From Bradysia coprophila (Eukaryota > Arthropoda > Insecta > Diptera > Sciaridae), in assembly GCF_014529535.1 (NCBI RefSeq), contig NW_023503409.1, positions 9,858,390 to 9,922,389 on the forward strand: a stretch of 64,000 nucleotides of DNA, written 5' to 3'. Shown here one piece after another: positions 35,869 through 48,459 of the stretch. Positions within the stretch are counted from its first letter, which is position 1; each line of letters opens with the position of its first letter. Both the position numbers and the translations under genes were made by a program. The notes beneath the pieces are model-generated. The model did no database searches. It saw only the letters and a program-made list of their open reading frames with translations, and was not told where the DNA came from.

Positions 35869-35970
35869 TTTACTCAAAATGCAATGGTTTAGTTTAACCG
35901 AAATCACCTAAGGAAACCGACCGCAATGGATGTTATTATTGTTATGATGACAGTAAGATTTTTGCATTTA

Positions 35971-35980
35971 CTTTTATATA
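35971..35980 (-). promoter_or_regulatory. TATA box (TATATAAAAG)
   Basis: On the minus strand, about 103 bp upstream of the ATG at 35868; a TCATCA-type initiator falls about 32 bp after it. Confidence 0.65.
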
Positions 35981-37904
35981 CCCAATTCTCCATGATTACT
36001 CATACTCTTTTGCCGAAGAAACGGCAGAAGCAAAAAAAGCCAACCAACGTAAATCGACCTCCTCTCGTTATTTTATAAAAACGAATAAAATTGTTATACA
36101 ATAATAAACAAAATCATTTGCCCGTACTCTACACTATTTTCGTATGCATAGCATTACAGATTCAGTAGAGCATTTACTTTTTCACTCTCGTTGTGATGGA
36201 AATGTACACACAGCTCGAAGTATGAAAACAATTATCATTGAAAATTAATTGATTATTCTGCTGTTATACTGTCTACTGTTACTGAAAGCTGCATTTCTTA
36301 TTAGTTCAGTTGATTGAGACGTTGGGAAATATAGACAGCATATTTCATGAAACTTTAAAGTAAGCTTTTATAGAAACAGTAGATTATGTACTGGCTTAGA
36401 TATATGTATATTTGATGAGTTAGTTGTTTGCCACTCGAGCCGAAGGCGAGGGATGCGATGATTCAATTAACTTGACTTGTCAAGATCACCCGAAACGAGT
36501 TTTATCGCTGCTGTCATTGACGGAAAACGAGTTGGGGGATGTAGCGAGTAGACATCCTCATCCTAGACATTAAGCTCTTTCGAGATAGATAGATTAGAGT
36601 TTTGGGAAGTTTCTTTAATTCTTTCCAACATCAAAGTTGTTAGAATGGATTGACACTGATTTGATGTGCATCTGGAAAATGGTAACAGTGAGAAGTAATG
36701 ACTTCAAGTCCCAATTTTTTGAGAAATGACTCAAATCACCACTCAACTGTTTCGATTTCTGTTTTTTTTTGTCCTATTAAAATTTACGATCACATATTGC
36801 AGAGCAGACACAATGCTGGGTGAAATTCATGCAAGGTACTCTTTTCTTTAATTTATCCTACGTGCATTTGTCGTTCACGTAATAAACGAAATTGTTGGTG
36901 CGAAATAAAAATTAATTTTATGATGAATGTGTACATCGTCACACAATTAATGCATAATAACAACATCCATTGCGGGCTAATTAAAATGTGGAAAACAATT
37001 CAACTCATTTGTTTTACTATGGTCCACAATTTTGAACAATTTGTTGTGAAGAAAGAATTACGAAGAAACTGATTAACAAATACGACCGTGTGTGTTATAC
37101 AGTAATTAAAAAGGAAAATTGATAATAAGCGACGCCTGTGGAAAATGTGTATACATACACCATTCAGGTGTCATTGCTGATAATAAATCATATTTTTAGT
37201 TCATTTAAATTGTATACCTAGGAAAGGCGGTAATTAAATTCAAAATAATTCATTAAGAAATATTTCTGTTTCATTTCGCTTGTAATAACATCCACTAAGA
37301 CACGAATCGACGATCATTTCCTCTAGACTCAAATTACATATAAAACTTTCTTTCTGATTGCCGACAAGACTTGTCTGGTGGATGCCAGACAGTATTGCAG
37401 TGTTAATGGTTTTATATGTGAGTGTTCCGTCAAAATCAGTACTTTGGTCACTCCCGATACATCACAAGTTGCTAGAACGGGCTACATTGTGAATCGAGAA
37501 AATTCAGTAAATTTGTTTACCCTTTTGCAGACGGCAAGTCTTTCATAACAATAGTTATTGAACATTGTTTGCCACATTAAAACCGAATACTAAATGCTTT
37601 CCAGCGAATATACGATCTGTGAAACATGAATTTAAACTGAATACGAAATGAAAAATTACAGATTACCCTTGATTCGACTCCTGTTCCCAAATATCCTTAA
37701 AATTCCTTAAAATTCCCAAAAATTCCTTAAAATTCACGAAAATTCCTAAATTTTGTTTTCTCGTAAATCTTAAGAAATATCATTTAAAATCAATTTGTTG
37801 GCTTTCCTAATATCAAATCCAACGAAAAATCCACAGGTTTTTCAATACGTAGCCTTAGAGGTGAATAAGTTAAAAAAAACGTCGAAAATTGTAAGAAATT
37901 TTAG
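35981..37904. other. Intergenic, no gene seen
   Basis: One copy of the apex motif (CTCGAGCCGAAGGCGAGGG) occurs near 36434-36452 with weak flanking arms. A MITE-like end (GCAGACGGCAAG) lies at 37530. Runs of AAAATTCCTTAAAATTCC occur at 37690-37760. Confidence 0.45.
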
Positions 37905-38012
37905 GGAATTTAATTCCCTTAAAATAGGCCCTGCTCCTGTCCCCACTGGGATTCGATCCGGTGACGTCTCGGTTGTGAGTCGAGTGCTCTACCGTTCTTA
38001 CCAATGTAACGG
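37905..38012 (-). mobile_element. tRNA-derived SINE-like head (tRNA-Val-like)
   Basis: On the minus strand, GGTAAGAACGGTAGAGC resembles an A box region, the anticodon-like loop reads CTCACAA (CAC) between CTCG and CGAG, and GGATCGAATCCC is a good B box. Then come GGGGACAGGAGCAGGGCCTA and an AT-rich body (TTTTAAGGGAATTAAATTCC). It is not a complete cloverleaf. It shares the GGAGCAGGGCCTAT junction with the 11270-11460 copy. Confidence 0.6.
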
Positions 38013-39476
38013 GAAAAATGTAATTTCTCAAACCGCATCATGTTATTGGTTCTACTACTTCCTTTGATCTAACAATCTACGAACGATTAAGGCGAAATCT
38101 TTCACTTCATTTCTTGCAAGGTACAGTTTGCTATATAAGAAGTAAGAGTACGTTAGTGCCAGCTTGTTGTTTATTTATATGTTATCGAGAAAAGATAAAT
38201 ATCAATCCGTTCGCAAAGCAAGAATTAGTCAAAGAAATTATGATTGATCGCATAGCCTATGGCATTGCAAATAATATTTATGAATTCATTTCTAAACATT
38301 GACTTAAAGTGCTTTGATCTTCGATTGACACGTGACAATGGGAAACCATTCGGTCTCCTTATGATCCTTCGTTATTAGTTCGGTCTATACTTAAGCAATC
38401 TTCTCTTGACAACCGAATCATAATGAGAACTACCCGAAAGAAATACTCAGTCAATGGTTCTCTGAAATCCTATAAACCATTCAAACGGAAATTTCTGTTG
38501 CCGATTTTCATTTCTCTTTGCATCCACAATTCGTGTACATACATCATCCTTTCACTTTCGATAAAATTACTTCAATGCATATAAAATTCACATCCAAGCG
38601 CCACAAACGGTAACGAGACAAAATATTGAATTACCTAATAATGAAATTAAAACCCAAAACGAAATGCTTTACTTTACATACGTCTTAAACTCTTCCATTG
38701 CTTGTATATGCTGATCGATATTACTTACATTGTGCGTAATACATAATAATGCCATCATCATAAATATTACCATTTCCTCTCCGTGATCTTATGCACATTA
38801 GTAAGAAAAAATTGTTTTTTTGTTGTTGTTGTTGATATTTTTGTCATGCTTCTGCGTTCTTTTTTTTACATTATATCCACATTAACAGAGGGAAAATAAT
38901 AAAAAAATAGAAAAAAATTGAACTTAATTATAATTACAATTTTTTCAGTTATGAAATAAGTCTCTTTCATTGATCAGAAGAGAGCAAAAAAAAAACAAAT
39001 TTCTTTCACTTATTAGATAAGGTTTACTGTCTACTTTTCGATTGTTTCTTAAATACTTTTAAGCTTTTTTCTCTGTGAAAATAATTTCATTTCTGTCCAT
39101 GAAACCGTTCGTACTACACTTCGCCAATTCAATGTTGCGAATTTAATTCGATTTAAATTTGCTAAATCGGTGAAAAAGCATGAAAATTGGCACGTCTTTC
39201 GAAGAAAAGAAGTTTTTTTTCTTCGTTCGTCCATTGGACACAATGGGTGGATCCACGATAATAGATTTTGTAACATGAAATGAAATGGACATCCACAGAA
39301 ATAGAAACATTGACCTTAACATTGCGTTTGGATAATATGATATATGGCGCTGCAATTAAACTAATTTAACTGATAAAATGTTGTAAAATGAGTACCCGGC
39401 ATTGAGTATAATCAAGAGGAATTGTTATTGTTTTGCTGGTAGTTTATGCTTTTCACACATCTCATACAGTGGTGTA
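38013..39476. other. Intergenic with MITE relic
   Basis: A ~208-bp MITE copy lies at about 38040-38200 (AAATCTTTCACTTCATTT, GCTATATAAG). No gene is seen. Confidence 0.45.
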
Positions 39477-39675
39477 ATGTATTTCCATTTATACATTTTA
39501 CAACCCTAGGGTTGTAATGGATTTCTTGTAGAAGAACTGTCGAATTCTTGGGATAAAAATGTAAAAATCAAATGTCACGTTTAAGTGTGATAACTGACCT
39601 CAGCTTCGCCTCAGATCAGCAAAATTCACACCTAAATCTCGACTTTTCAACTTATACTGGGTTATGTGATCATGG
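39477..39675. repeat. Palindrome with CTCAGCTTCGCCTCA apex
   Basis: It carries GGGATAAAAATGTAAAAATC, TGACCTCAGCTTCGCCTCAG and ATCAGCAAAATTCACAC, matching the 48.2 and 54.8 kb copies. Confidence 0.6.
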
Positions 39676-40439
39676 TGCAATTACTACATATAAATCTGCT
39701 ACATCTTTAACGATTCAGGAAATAGTAAATCTTGTACTTCATCATTTTTAACATACATTTTTCTTCCTAAGAGAATACAGTCAGAGCTCATCGTTTTTTT
39801 TATCTTCGGAATCGTTAACATAGGACTAGTTCTAAGAAATGGGTGATTTGAAATAGTACGTCCCTTGGATTTATAAAACGGAGAGATTTATTTCACCTGA
39901 ACGTTAGCCGATTCAACATATATATCTTTCGTCGCTGATCTTGACTTACAGTTTTCAGTGCCACTTAGAGTATAAAAATATTTTTCCATTCGTTTAATTT
40001 TACAATTATAATACTAAATTAATTAAACTGCCTTGCTAATGACACGCAGTCGGGCATGTAAGTTTGCAATTTTTTGCGTGAATCTGTACATCACGTTATA
40101 ATATATGTAGTTCCATGTCGTACTATGAATGTTGTAGAAATAGTAAAACAAAAAAAATCTTTAATTAATACGCCAACAATAGCGCACGGTCAATTAATTT
40201 TTTGGTGTTTGATTTTGATTAAAGAAAGGTTTTGTTTGCCACTTTGCAAATTCGGAATCATTTACCATAGGATGATCCCCCGCATTTGCGAAATATTTAA
40301 TAAAAGTGTAAGCGCTTCATGTTTTGCGATCAAATTGATTGTTATTGTTGAAGGGATACATTTAGCTGTTACTGTTAGATTTAGTGTTTGCTCTTAGCTC
40401 GAAGTAGCTTTTTCGAACAGTGTTGTCCTGCTAGATATA
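39676..40439. other. MITE relic and upstream region of the 40440 gene
   Basis: A MITE copy lies at about 39680-39830 (AAATCTTGTACTTCATC). No TATA box is clear before 40440. Confidence 0.4.
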
Positions 40440-43400
40440 ATGGTATGTCGATTTATCGTGAGTGTTTTCGAAAAAGGACCAACAAGTGAATTGCTTAAAA
40501 CAATAAAAGTTTTTGTTGTAGGATCATTGGTCGTGCATGTTAATGATTGGACTATGTTTGCGGTTTGTGGAGGGAAAAGTGGTGTAAGTTACTTTTGGCA
40601 TAAACCTTGAAAAAATGTAAATTTAGACCAGACTTCATCTACCTATGTTCATGCGCCGCAATATATTTTGGAAAATTGGTTTTTTCGAGCTTCACATCTC
40701 GGATAATGAGAAGCCGGAAAAAGAATTTCCTTTAAATTGATTGACCAAATGTTAATTAGCTGCTTGTGAAGTATTGTTTTTGATTGTTGTATTAATCAGA
40801 CGATGCTCGATGTTGTTGGATTTCCAATTGAATCATCTAGTAGACCTGTGTAAAACTCTAGTATGCCTTGTAATATTGTACGAAACAGAACGTTTAAATT
40901 AAACTCTTCATATATTTTGCATTTGCCCGTCTATTTGTCGTTCATGATGACCTCTGAAAACCAACATGTTTGGCTGAGCTGAAGAAATTAAAATTGTGAA
41001 GCGATGGAGTTATGGAGTTATGGAAGCAGAAACTTGTTTAATAATTAGAATTGATCATGGGGACCAGAAGTAATCATGGAATTTGAATTGGTTACGGAAT
41101 CTGGTATCTGGAATTGATCATGGAAGAATCGAATTGGTGATGGAAACCGAAGTCACCATGGCAGAATAGAATTGATCGTGGAAACTGAAGCGATCATGGC
41201 TGAATTGAATTAATCATGGAAACCGAAGTGATTATGGCAGAAACAAGTTTATGTAGAAATCGGATTGGAAAACGGCTACAACGGTATTCACGCCGTAAGT
41301 GTGCCTAAAATTTGAATTTTAAGTGAACGATTCGATGAAATAGTGAACCGAAAAGTACATTTCAACGCTTCCTTGTATGAAAATGACGCTACGTCAGAAA
41401 GACCTCCGCACTTTCCATTTTGAATATCGACCGCACTTACGGCGTGAATTAGTGGTATCGGAATTGGCCACAGGAATATGGAAATGGAAGGAATATGGAA
41501 ATTGAGGCAAATTGGAAATGGAAGGAAATCCAACACACCTCCTTAGTTCTCTTATATTAGTCGATTAGTTGGGACGTCTTTCATTAAAATTATTTATATT
41601 TTGTATCCTCTGCGTTTATCTATCTACCTGGAAACTCTGGATAACTAACAGGTTATGGGCCCAGAGTACGCGGACGGAGGATTACAGAAAATTTACAGAT
41701 TTCACATGGTCGAATTAAAATTACAAAATTTGTGACAAAACTTGGAAAGGAATCAATTGGAAAATGTTTGGAACTAAAATGATTTGTTGAGCAAGGAACA
41801 AGCGGAACATCCGATATCAGTGGTGTTGGGAGTGGCGTAAGCCATAGTCCAGCTGATAATCGTGAAAAGTGTGGAGGTCTGGATCGGTAGAAACAATAAA
41901 TATGGTCGATGTCGGATTTGAGCAATAGATGTGAGCCAGAGGAACGGCAAACGAATTGAGCCACAAGAAGAGCAATAAAATTGAGCAACAGAATCCAAAT
42001 CGGAAACATTATAAAATTGAATCTGGAACCAATCGAGATGGGGAATTAAGAGGATCGTTAATTGAAGAATTACATTTGCAAGTTGTTGGAAGTGTTACGA
42101 ACATGGATTGAAATCATTTGAACGGAGTAAAAGAAAATGTGAACTTATGAACGTTAAGGAGGTGATCCGGACGATTCAATTGAGGAGGTGTGTTGGATTT
42201 CCAATTAAATCATCTAGTAGACCTGTGTAAAACTCTAGTATGCCTTTATGCAATCGAGGCAATCGGGTTAGTTCTCTTATATTAGTCGATTAGTTTGGAC
42301 GTCTTTCATTAAAATTATTTATATTTTGTATCCTCTGCGTTTATCTATCTACCTGGAAACTCTGGATAACTAACAGATGTGTCTATGTGTCTCTCTAGAC
42401 CAAGAGGTACCATTTTCAGAGTCCGGAACCCCTAATGAAGTTAGATTTTGTATTTATTTTTGATACTTCTCATCTCATTTCTCTCTCTCATTTTTCCATA
42501 TATTTTTGGGCAATCGTGATCTCTTTGCTAATAATGCTGTCATACTATTGTCGACGCTCGGTTGAGTTTAATTGTTTGAGAAATCCAGAAATTTCACTCT
42601 TACATTCCTGGGTTGTTAAGGATTGGTCTCTGTACATCTAATCATCTAATCATTATGCCAGCAAAACTAACAGTTGTGTCGAGTTGTGTGTCGTCGAAAA
42701 TCAATCTTTTTCGTATAAAGACAAAATCCTCCAATAAATTCAACAATTTTCGACTCACTCCCCATTCAAAAGATTTTTTTTTGTTCAATACCAAAATCAT
42801 TTCTTTAACAATCCAATTTCGAGCCAATACAATGTCTGTCCCTCCGAACATATAAATCATAATTGCGACTTTACATTCAAAAATAATGGAGACATGAAAA
42901 TAAATTAAATTGCCGTAAAACGTATTGATAAGAAAGAAAAGTACAGCAGGTACTTTATTGTCTCAAACTTTCCAACCGTACGACGTACTTATTTACAAAT
43001 CGAAATAAACGTTCGCCATTTAATCGATAATCTCTACAACGGAGGCAAACAAACAATAAAAATTTCATTGTTTGAGTGAACCTCAAATCATCGAATTAAA
43101 ACGTCGATGAAGTCAAACAAAAAGCATTGAGAAATTGCAAAACCGTTCTAATGAAATGGGATTTTTTCGGTATTTTAATTATGTTTCCAATTTGTTCACT
43201 TTCTTCCACGATTTAATAAAATCGATAAGTACGTATAGGCAACGAGTCCAAAAAATATCGAGAAATTTTTTTTTAAAAACCGACCTAAACTCCACACAAA
43301 ATCGGTTTCAATTCAATATGTACACTGAACCGAATCACTTTTAAGTACCTGAAACGTTAATTTACAATTCATCTTGTTAACAGCCAACCGTGGCTAAGGT

Positions 43401-44822
43401 CAATGTAACTTACATTTCACATAACATAATAACAAACATCGAACGGCCACGTTCACGATCAACAAATATTTTTACTTTTCCTTTCATCTTTCTTCTATTG
43501 CACAAACAATTGCTCTGTTTTTCATTTCATTTTTCTTTTTTATTCGCAGACATCATCATCAACCTTACCATTCGAAACCATTAGTGCATGGTAATGACAT
43601 TAGGTTGATATCACTTAATGACGGTGAATACCAACCAGCTGCCGGCGAAATACTCGCAAAAGATTCAATTTTATATTCACAAAAGCCTGAAACGCGACTA
43701 TTACGACGGCAATTGTGGCCTATCATGCAGGAGACAATGGATACGTTGGTGGATAGTGTATCTGTAGGGGCAAATTTATTCAAAAATATGCTGGTAACGA
43801 ATTCTCATCCGATGGCAACGAAAATTCGTAATATCAAAAATGCCTACATATCGTCGTCGACGGTACCGCATAAGAAATTGACTAAATTTCCAGCAGCGAA
43901 AAAGGTGAAAAAGATGAAAAAGCTTCCAGAATCGCACCGAACGAGAACGGTATCGGAAGACTATGTTCACACGTATCACGACGAAACTTATACCGTTCCG
44001 ACATATGTCACCAAATCGTCGTCAAAGAATCCGTATTTGGAAATGGGATTGAAAGATTATAAACATTTCGAGGAGACAGTCTTGAGAGAGTTGGAGGAAA
44101 AGGAAGAAAAGAAAGTGGAAGCGACGATGGGTTCACTGTTGCACAAGAAAGCGAAAAATATGGAGGAAGATTTAGTGCAGGGTGTTCCAGCTGACGGCTG
44201 GAGACCGGTAATACCAAAACATGATGTCCATGAGCAGACCAATAAACCAAAAGAAGTGGGAAAACTTCATACGAATTTCGTATCGTCGGGTCATGACGTG
44301 ATCGATGGATCAATGTCACAATTACACGAATCCGTCATTGAACAGCCTATGACGAATGGTGCTGGTAAATTGAGAAGACGCAAGCCAAACCAAAATCGTT
44401 CCACAACGTCGACAACAACTGTTTCACCACCCAAACCATTTACTCGTAGAGTTCCGACCCAAGATGCACCCAATTATCCGTCGCATTTTCTTAACAAACA
44501 AAGGGATGTGAACAAAGAGAATCAGAATAGTCCGGACCTGTCGCAAGAGCTGAGTTACATTAAGCGAATGAAGTTCTATCGCGAACAAATGGAAGGTCTA
44601 ACAACGTCGACAACGAGTCGTCCGCCGAACGCAAAAGATTCTTTGGTAATCGACGCAAGTGAAGAAAAGTTTGTGTTCATTACGCCTCTGCCAAAATTGT
44701 CTACTGATCGAAAAGTACAACGACAGAAAACTAAAATGTATGTCCCGTCCGTTGATGGGACGAATTCGGGAACCAAGAACAGAGGGAGCATAAAATTCAG
44801 CGATAGCCTGTCGTATGAATGA
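40440..44822 (+). CDS. Secreted Lys/Thr-rich protein with long intron (445 aa, N-terminus tentative)
   Basis: Proposed exons: 40440-40442 (ATG only), 40522-40583 and 43550-44822, joining in phases 0 and 2 to 1338 nt, 445 aa. The last exon is solid: a 1.27-kb open frame after TTATTCGCAG beginning HHHQPYHSKPLVHG. Exon 2 supplies a signal-peptide-like MDHWSCMLMIGLCLRFVEG and ends at GTAAGT; it was chosen because phase and hydrophobicity fit, and the 18-nt or ATG-only first exon resembles the paralogs. The body is basic (KKVKKMKKL near residue 130), with an acidic coil-like EELEEKEEKK stretch near 185, a Thr-rich run, and the motif ADGWRPVIP, echoed by MDGWKPIKP in the 7943 protein. No domain is recognised. 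The 2966-nt intron hosts a copia-type element. Confidence 0.65.
40809..40813 (+). repeat. 5-bp TSD GATGT, left copy
   Basis: GATGT before the 5' LTR, repeated at 42376-42380 after the 3' LTR. Confidence 0.8.
41049..41250 (+). repeat. Minisatellite of ~39-bp units in the LTR insertion
   Basis: Repeated GAATTGATCATGGAAACCGA and AGTGATCATGGCAGAA blocks with drift; inside the segment that splits the 5' LTR. Confidence 0.65.
41286..41449. mobile_element. 164-bp MITE, ATTCACGCCGTAAGTG ends
   Basis: ATTCACGCCGTAAGTG at 41286-41301 is the exact reverse complement of CACTTACGGCGTGAAT at 41434-41449. It sits within the segment that interrupts the 5' LTR. Confidence 0.75.
42191..42375 (+). repeat. 3' LTR of the copia-type element
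   Basis: 185 bp from TGTTGG to AACA, with TG...CA ends, followed by the GATGT duplication. Confidence 0.85.
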
Positions 44823-44909
44823 ATTACAATAGTTTAGCATCTAAGACTGACAAATCGACGCAAATCCCACAATGATAAATTATTTTGTAGTTTTAACGGT
44901 AGAATTAGC

Positions 44910-44915
44910 AATAAA
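44910..44915 (+). terminator. Poly(A) signal AATAAA
   Basis: 88 bp past the stop codon of the 40440-44822 gene. Confidence 0.6.
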
Positions 44916-44929
44916 GACGTAGATACACT

Positions 44930-45306
44930 TAGGCCCGCGGCTAGAAGATTAATAACTCATTTCTACAGTGACGTATTTATACCTAAAAAAACATGAAATA
45001 AAAAGAGGGTGGGAGGCTCTTGGAAGTTAAAAAAAAGTTCGAAAAAAACACGAAACGAAAAAATCGATTCGCCATACCATTTTCCAAAAACATAAACAAA
45101 GAGACAGTTCGAATGAGAAAAATTCTATTTGCTCCCCATGGGAAATGTCATTCTACCAGTCGTCAAGAAAGCACAATTTTCTCATTGCCTATTGAGGGGA
45201 GAAAACAAGGCAAAACACAACGCGTGCATGAAAATGTCTTTTTAGGCTTAAATCCATCATTGTAGAAATGATTTAGTACTCAGAGATCTTCTAGCTACGG
45301 CCCTGG
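44930..45306. mobile_element. Decayed hAT-like element
   Basis: TAGGCCCGCGGCTAGAAGAT at the left and ATCTTCTAGCTACGGCCCTGG at the right pair as inverted ends and resemble the inner hAT terminus CAGGCCCGTAGCTAGG. No duplication or transposase is seen; an 81-codon Lys-rich frame inside is not convincing. Confidence 0.5.
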
Positions 45307-46570
45307 ATGGAGTGTTGCTGGGTCTAACATTTAAAAAAATGTTTTGGTTTTGCTCATAAAAGACGTCCGGGCGATTTTCGATTATTTCGTCTTCCCTAAG
45401 ACCGGTCGTTTATCTAGAGTATCTACACTTCAGATGGCATAACTCAAACGTTAATCTAGTTCCATAGAATATTATTTAAAAGGAATTGAGTGTAACCTAG
45501 ATACGAAACTGTAATAATTCCTAGAATAAAATCGTCTGAAAAAAACGCTACGAAACAGGTTCAATTATTTAAATAAAAGAAAAACTTCAATCCGACAAAA
45601 AAATACTTCATTGCTTGCCTACCGCAACGTTCCTTCACATCCAACATAACAATAATTGAAATAATTATCTCTTACACAACAACATGCAAAAGTGACTTTT
45701 TCATACCTTTTCCGACGAACGAAATTGAGAGTCTCACAAAAAACTACTTTCTTCATCCTTGAAACGTCGGACATACCGTTGAAAATAAAAAACCATCCAC
45801 AGGCATTTCGACTTCACTCTTTGGTGCTGGTATATTCATTATTCGTTGGTGGCTATCGATGTACCTGTAATTTATTTTCAGAAGAAAAAGGTGATTCATA
45901 AAGGCTGCGCAGTGTCTAAGAAATAACTTTACAACAATACAAAACGAATGTCCAGTCAGTGAAAGTTGTTATAAATTCTCTGCGCACTTTTAGTAACAAC
46001 CATGAACGTTTATAATCGTTAAACATTTTGGGCTTTTTGTTCTTTTTTTTTACGCTTCTTTCGGTAAAAATACACACAAAACCACTTCGAAAGACACATA
46101 TATGCGACTCATACCCACCAACTTATACATTACGATCACAGCTTGTTAATGACCGACGAATCTCTTTTCACAAGACAGATATAAAAGAATCGCTTCTTAT
46201 TTCCGTTGGAATCGCATTTGAATGTGGTTACGCAATAAAACAATTTGTTCGAAAGAAGATTAAAATACCAAAAAAAAATGTTCAATGAATCGCTAAAATC
46301 TTGCAAAAAAATCATATCACGTTTTATCAACCTACACAGCCACACACACAAGAGGCAGCATTGACTGCATAAATAATCGCATTCGACCGTTTCGTGTCTA
46401 AATGGATGTTCGATCTTATGTAATCGAATATTATACGAGCTAATAAAGAGGTGCACGGCATGTTTGGGTCGTTTATGTGCATTTGTTTACGTTATCTCGG
46501 CACAGGATATAAGTCGATCGATATTGATGTTAATTGTTGCACTTAAACTTAAACTCAACGGTGAAGATTT
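45307..46570. other. Intergenic, no gene seen
   Basis: AT-rich; nothing supported. Confidence 0.4.
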
Positions 46571-46778
46571 AACCTGTCACAGACGGCAAGCATATTAACA
46601 GTTCTACTATTCAAACTATTACTTCATTTGATCGAAGACTTTCAGAAATTGATTTCAGAAATCTTTTACTTCATTTACTTTAAACATGCTTTTTGCTATA
46701 TAAGACCTCATTAGTCAGAGTTTGTCGGTTATTATTGCTGTCGTTGCCGATAACAGATGATAGCCGTCTGTAATAGGT
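46571..46778 (+). mobile_element. AACCTGTCACAGACGGC MITE, complete copy
   Basis: A 208-bp copy with AACCTGTCACAGACGGC and GCCGTCTGTAATAGGT ends and the internal ATCTTTTACTTCATTT, GCTATATAAG and GATAACAGATGA blocks. It is the best-preserved full-length member here. Confidence 0.82.
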
Positions 46779-46852
46779 AAGGTACTATAACCGTTTCGAG
46801 AAAATGTAAATAAAAATTCTTGGTGTTAGGTCTGGCCCTAAAATGGCGGACG

Positions 46853-46951
46853 CAATTGCAAAATAAAATTTTCGTTGGCAGGTCCAGCGTCCATGACAAG
46901 TTCTGTCAGAGAGGCAAGACGTGCAAACAAAAATTTTATTTTTCAATTGCA
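46853..46951. repeat. ~100-bp inverted repeat
   Basis: AATTGCAAAATAAAATTTTCG pairs with AAAAATTTTATTTTTCAATTGC around GACAAGTTCTGTC. Confidence 0.6.
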
Positions 46952-48169
46952 TTCGTCATTTGCAGCTTCGCTACCTTCCTTTTGTTCGTTTGACGGCTGA
47001 AATATAGACTAGGGCTATCCTTGTTAGCTTCCTCACAGTTCTGAAAAATTATCGTCCTACAACAGTCATCTTCAGAGACGTTCTGGGAGAAGTGCAGAAA
47101 TCTCAAGGGATGCGCTGCGTACCTTCCACAACCTCAGTTGTTTTTCGTAGAATTCCATTTTGATCGAGAAAAGTCAGTTCACTGATTCAACTAGAATTAA
47201 GTTTTACTTTTAGCAACGTTATCTTGTGTGTATTATGCCGACTCAATGCCGACTCAATGCCGTCCTGTACGGGTTCCCAAAAATATCGAGGGTAACAGTT
47301 AACTCAGTTCATATCCAAATCCATAATTCGTGTACGGTCCTTGTGCTACTATGGGAGTGCAAATAAAATTTAGTAAAAGTATTGCATATCCGTACACCTA
47401 TCCTGATTTCAAAAATCGTGGAGTCATTTGTGGGCTCAGCCCGCTTCAGGCGTTACATTTTTTTCTTTGAAGAAATTTCGCATGTTAACTTATAATTAAT
47501 AGCGAGAGATGAATGAACGTGTATATACAGCCTGTCTAAATTTAAAAAACTCACGTCCATAATTTGATACATATTTTCGTACCGACAAACCTGATCTTGA
47601 GGTCCGCTGAAAGTCGAATTACTTTCAAATAAATAAATTTGACGAATTTCAAGTACAGTCAGAAAAAAGTGATTACGAACTTTATGTACTTTGCATTGAC
47701 CACATAAATATTTGATACGAAATTACACATTTTTTTTACAATTCTTTTTTTTTCTCTTCGTCGCTCGTATCAATCGGTTTTTCAACAGTCAATGTAAAGG
47801 TTACGGCAATTTCATTTTACTTTCAACAAAAAAGTTTTTTTTTTCGTCTTTTTCTCAAAGAAATTAATTCAGATGATCTTGGTACTTGGTTTTAATGTTC
47901 GATCAGCTAATTATGTGGTCGATTTAAAGTAATCGGAAAACGTGATTGCTATAACAACGAAGTCGGAAGGTGTAATACCACTACCTCATCAATAAAAATT
48001 TGCACAACAATTTCTATAGCACACAACACCGTTGTCGTTACATGAAATTGTTATATAAAAATGAGGATAAGAAGGTTCTTTAGAAAGAGGAAGATAGACA
48101 AAGGTAGATCATGGTTTAAGATACTGAACAACAGATTTCCTTCTTTATGTTGGTACACAGCGCCACGGT
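46952..48169. other. Intergenic, no gene seen
   Basis: Nothing supported. Confidence 0.4.
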
Positions 48170-48405
48170 AACATTCTTCACATGCTACATGCGTCGAAAA
48201 CCGTACTTTTCATGTTTGGAGCACGTCTTTCGACGACCTCAGCATGTAAAATCTATTACATAACTCGGGATAAAAATGAAAAGTCTCGTTTTCGTGTGTT
48301 TATTGACCTCGGCTTCGCCTCGGATCAACAAAATTCACACGAAAACTATACTTTTCATCTTTTTATTCCTAGTCATGTAAAATACTATTATTTGCTTTTG
48401 ATTTT
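48170..48405. repeat. Palindrome with CTCGGCTTCGCCTCG apex, copy 1
   Basis: ACATGCTACATGCGTCGAAA then arms GGGATAAAAATGAAAAGT and ACTTTTCATCTTTTTATTCC around TGACCTCGGCTTCGCCTCGG. The pair GTTTTCGTGTG / CACACGAAAAC flanks the apex. Confidence 0.75.
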
Positions 48406-48459
48406 CCGAAAGTAGCTTATTACACACCCAGGGAAAACAAAAAATTTGGTTCACGTTTC

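Larger units (their letters stand above)
40814..42375 (+). mobile_element. Copia-type miniature LTR retrotransposon (TRIM-like)
   Basis: The 3' LTR is 185 bp (42191-42375, TGTTGGATTT...AACTAACA). A purine tract GAGGAGGTG precedes it. The 5' LTR is split: 40814-40869 and 41543-41650 match it, with 673 bp of other DNA between. GGTTATGGGCCCAGAG directly after the 5' LTR matches the primer site of Drosophila copia, which uses an initiator tRNA-Met fragment. The internal region is only about 540 bp and has no gag or pol. Five-base duplications (GATGT) flank the whole. It lies inside the intron of the 40440-44822 gene. Confidence 0.85.

Noticed and set aside
37905-38012. Functional tRNA-Val gene
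   Set aside because: A and B boxes and an anticodon-like loop are present, but acceptor and D stems do not pair well and the sequence joins a repeated tail; a SINE-like head fits better.
45020-45265. 81-codon Lys-rich frame
   Set aside because: Lies between hAT-like ends, has no transposase motif, and its composition follows the A-rich DNA.
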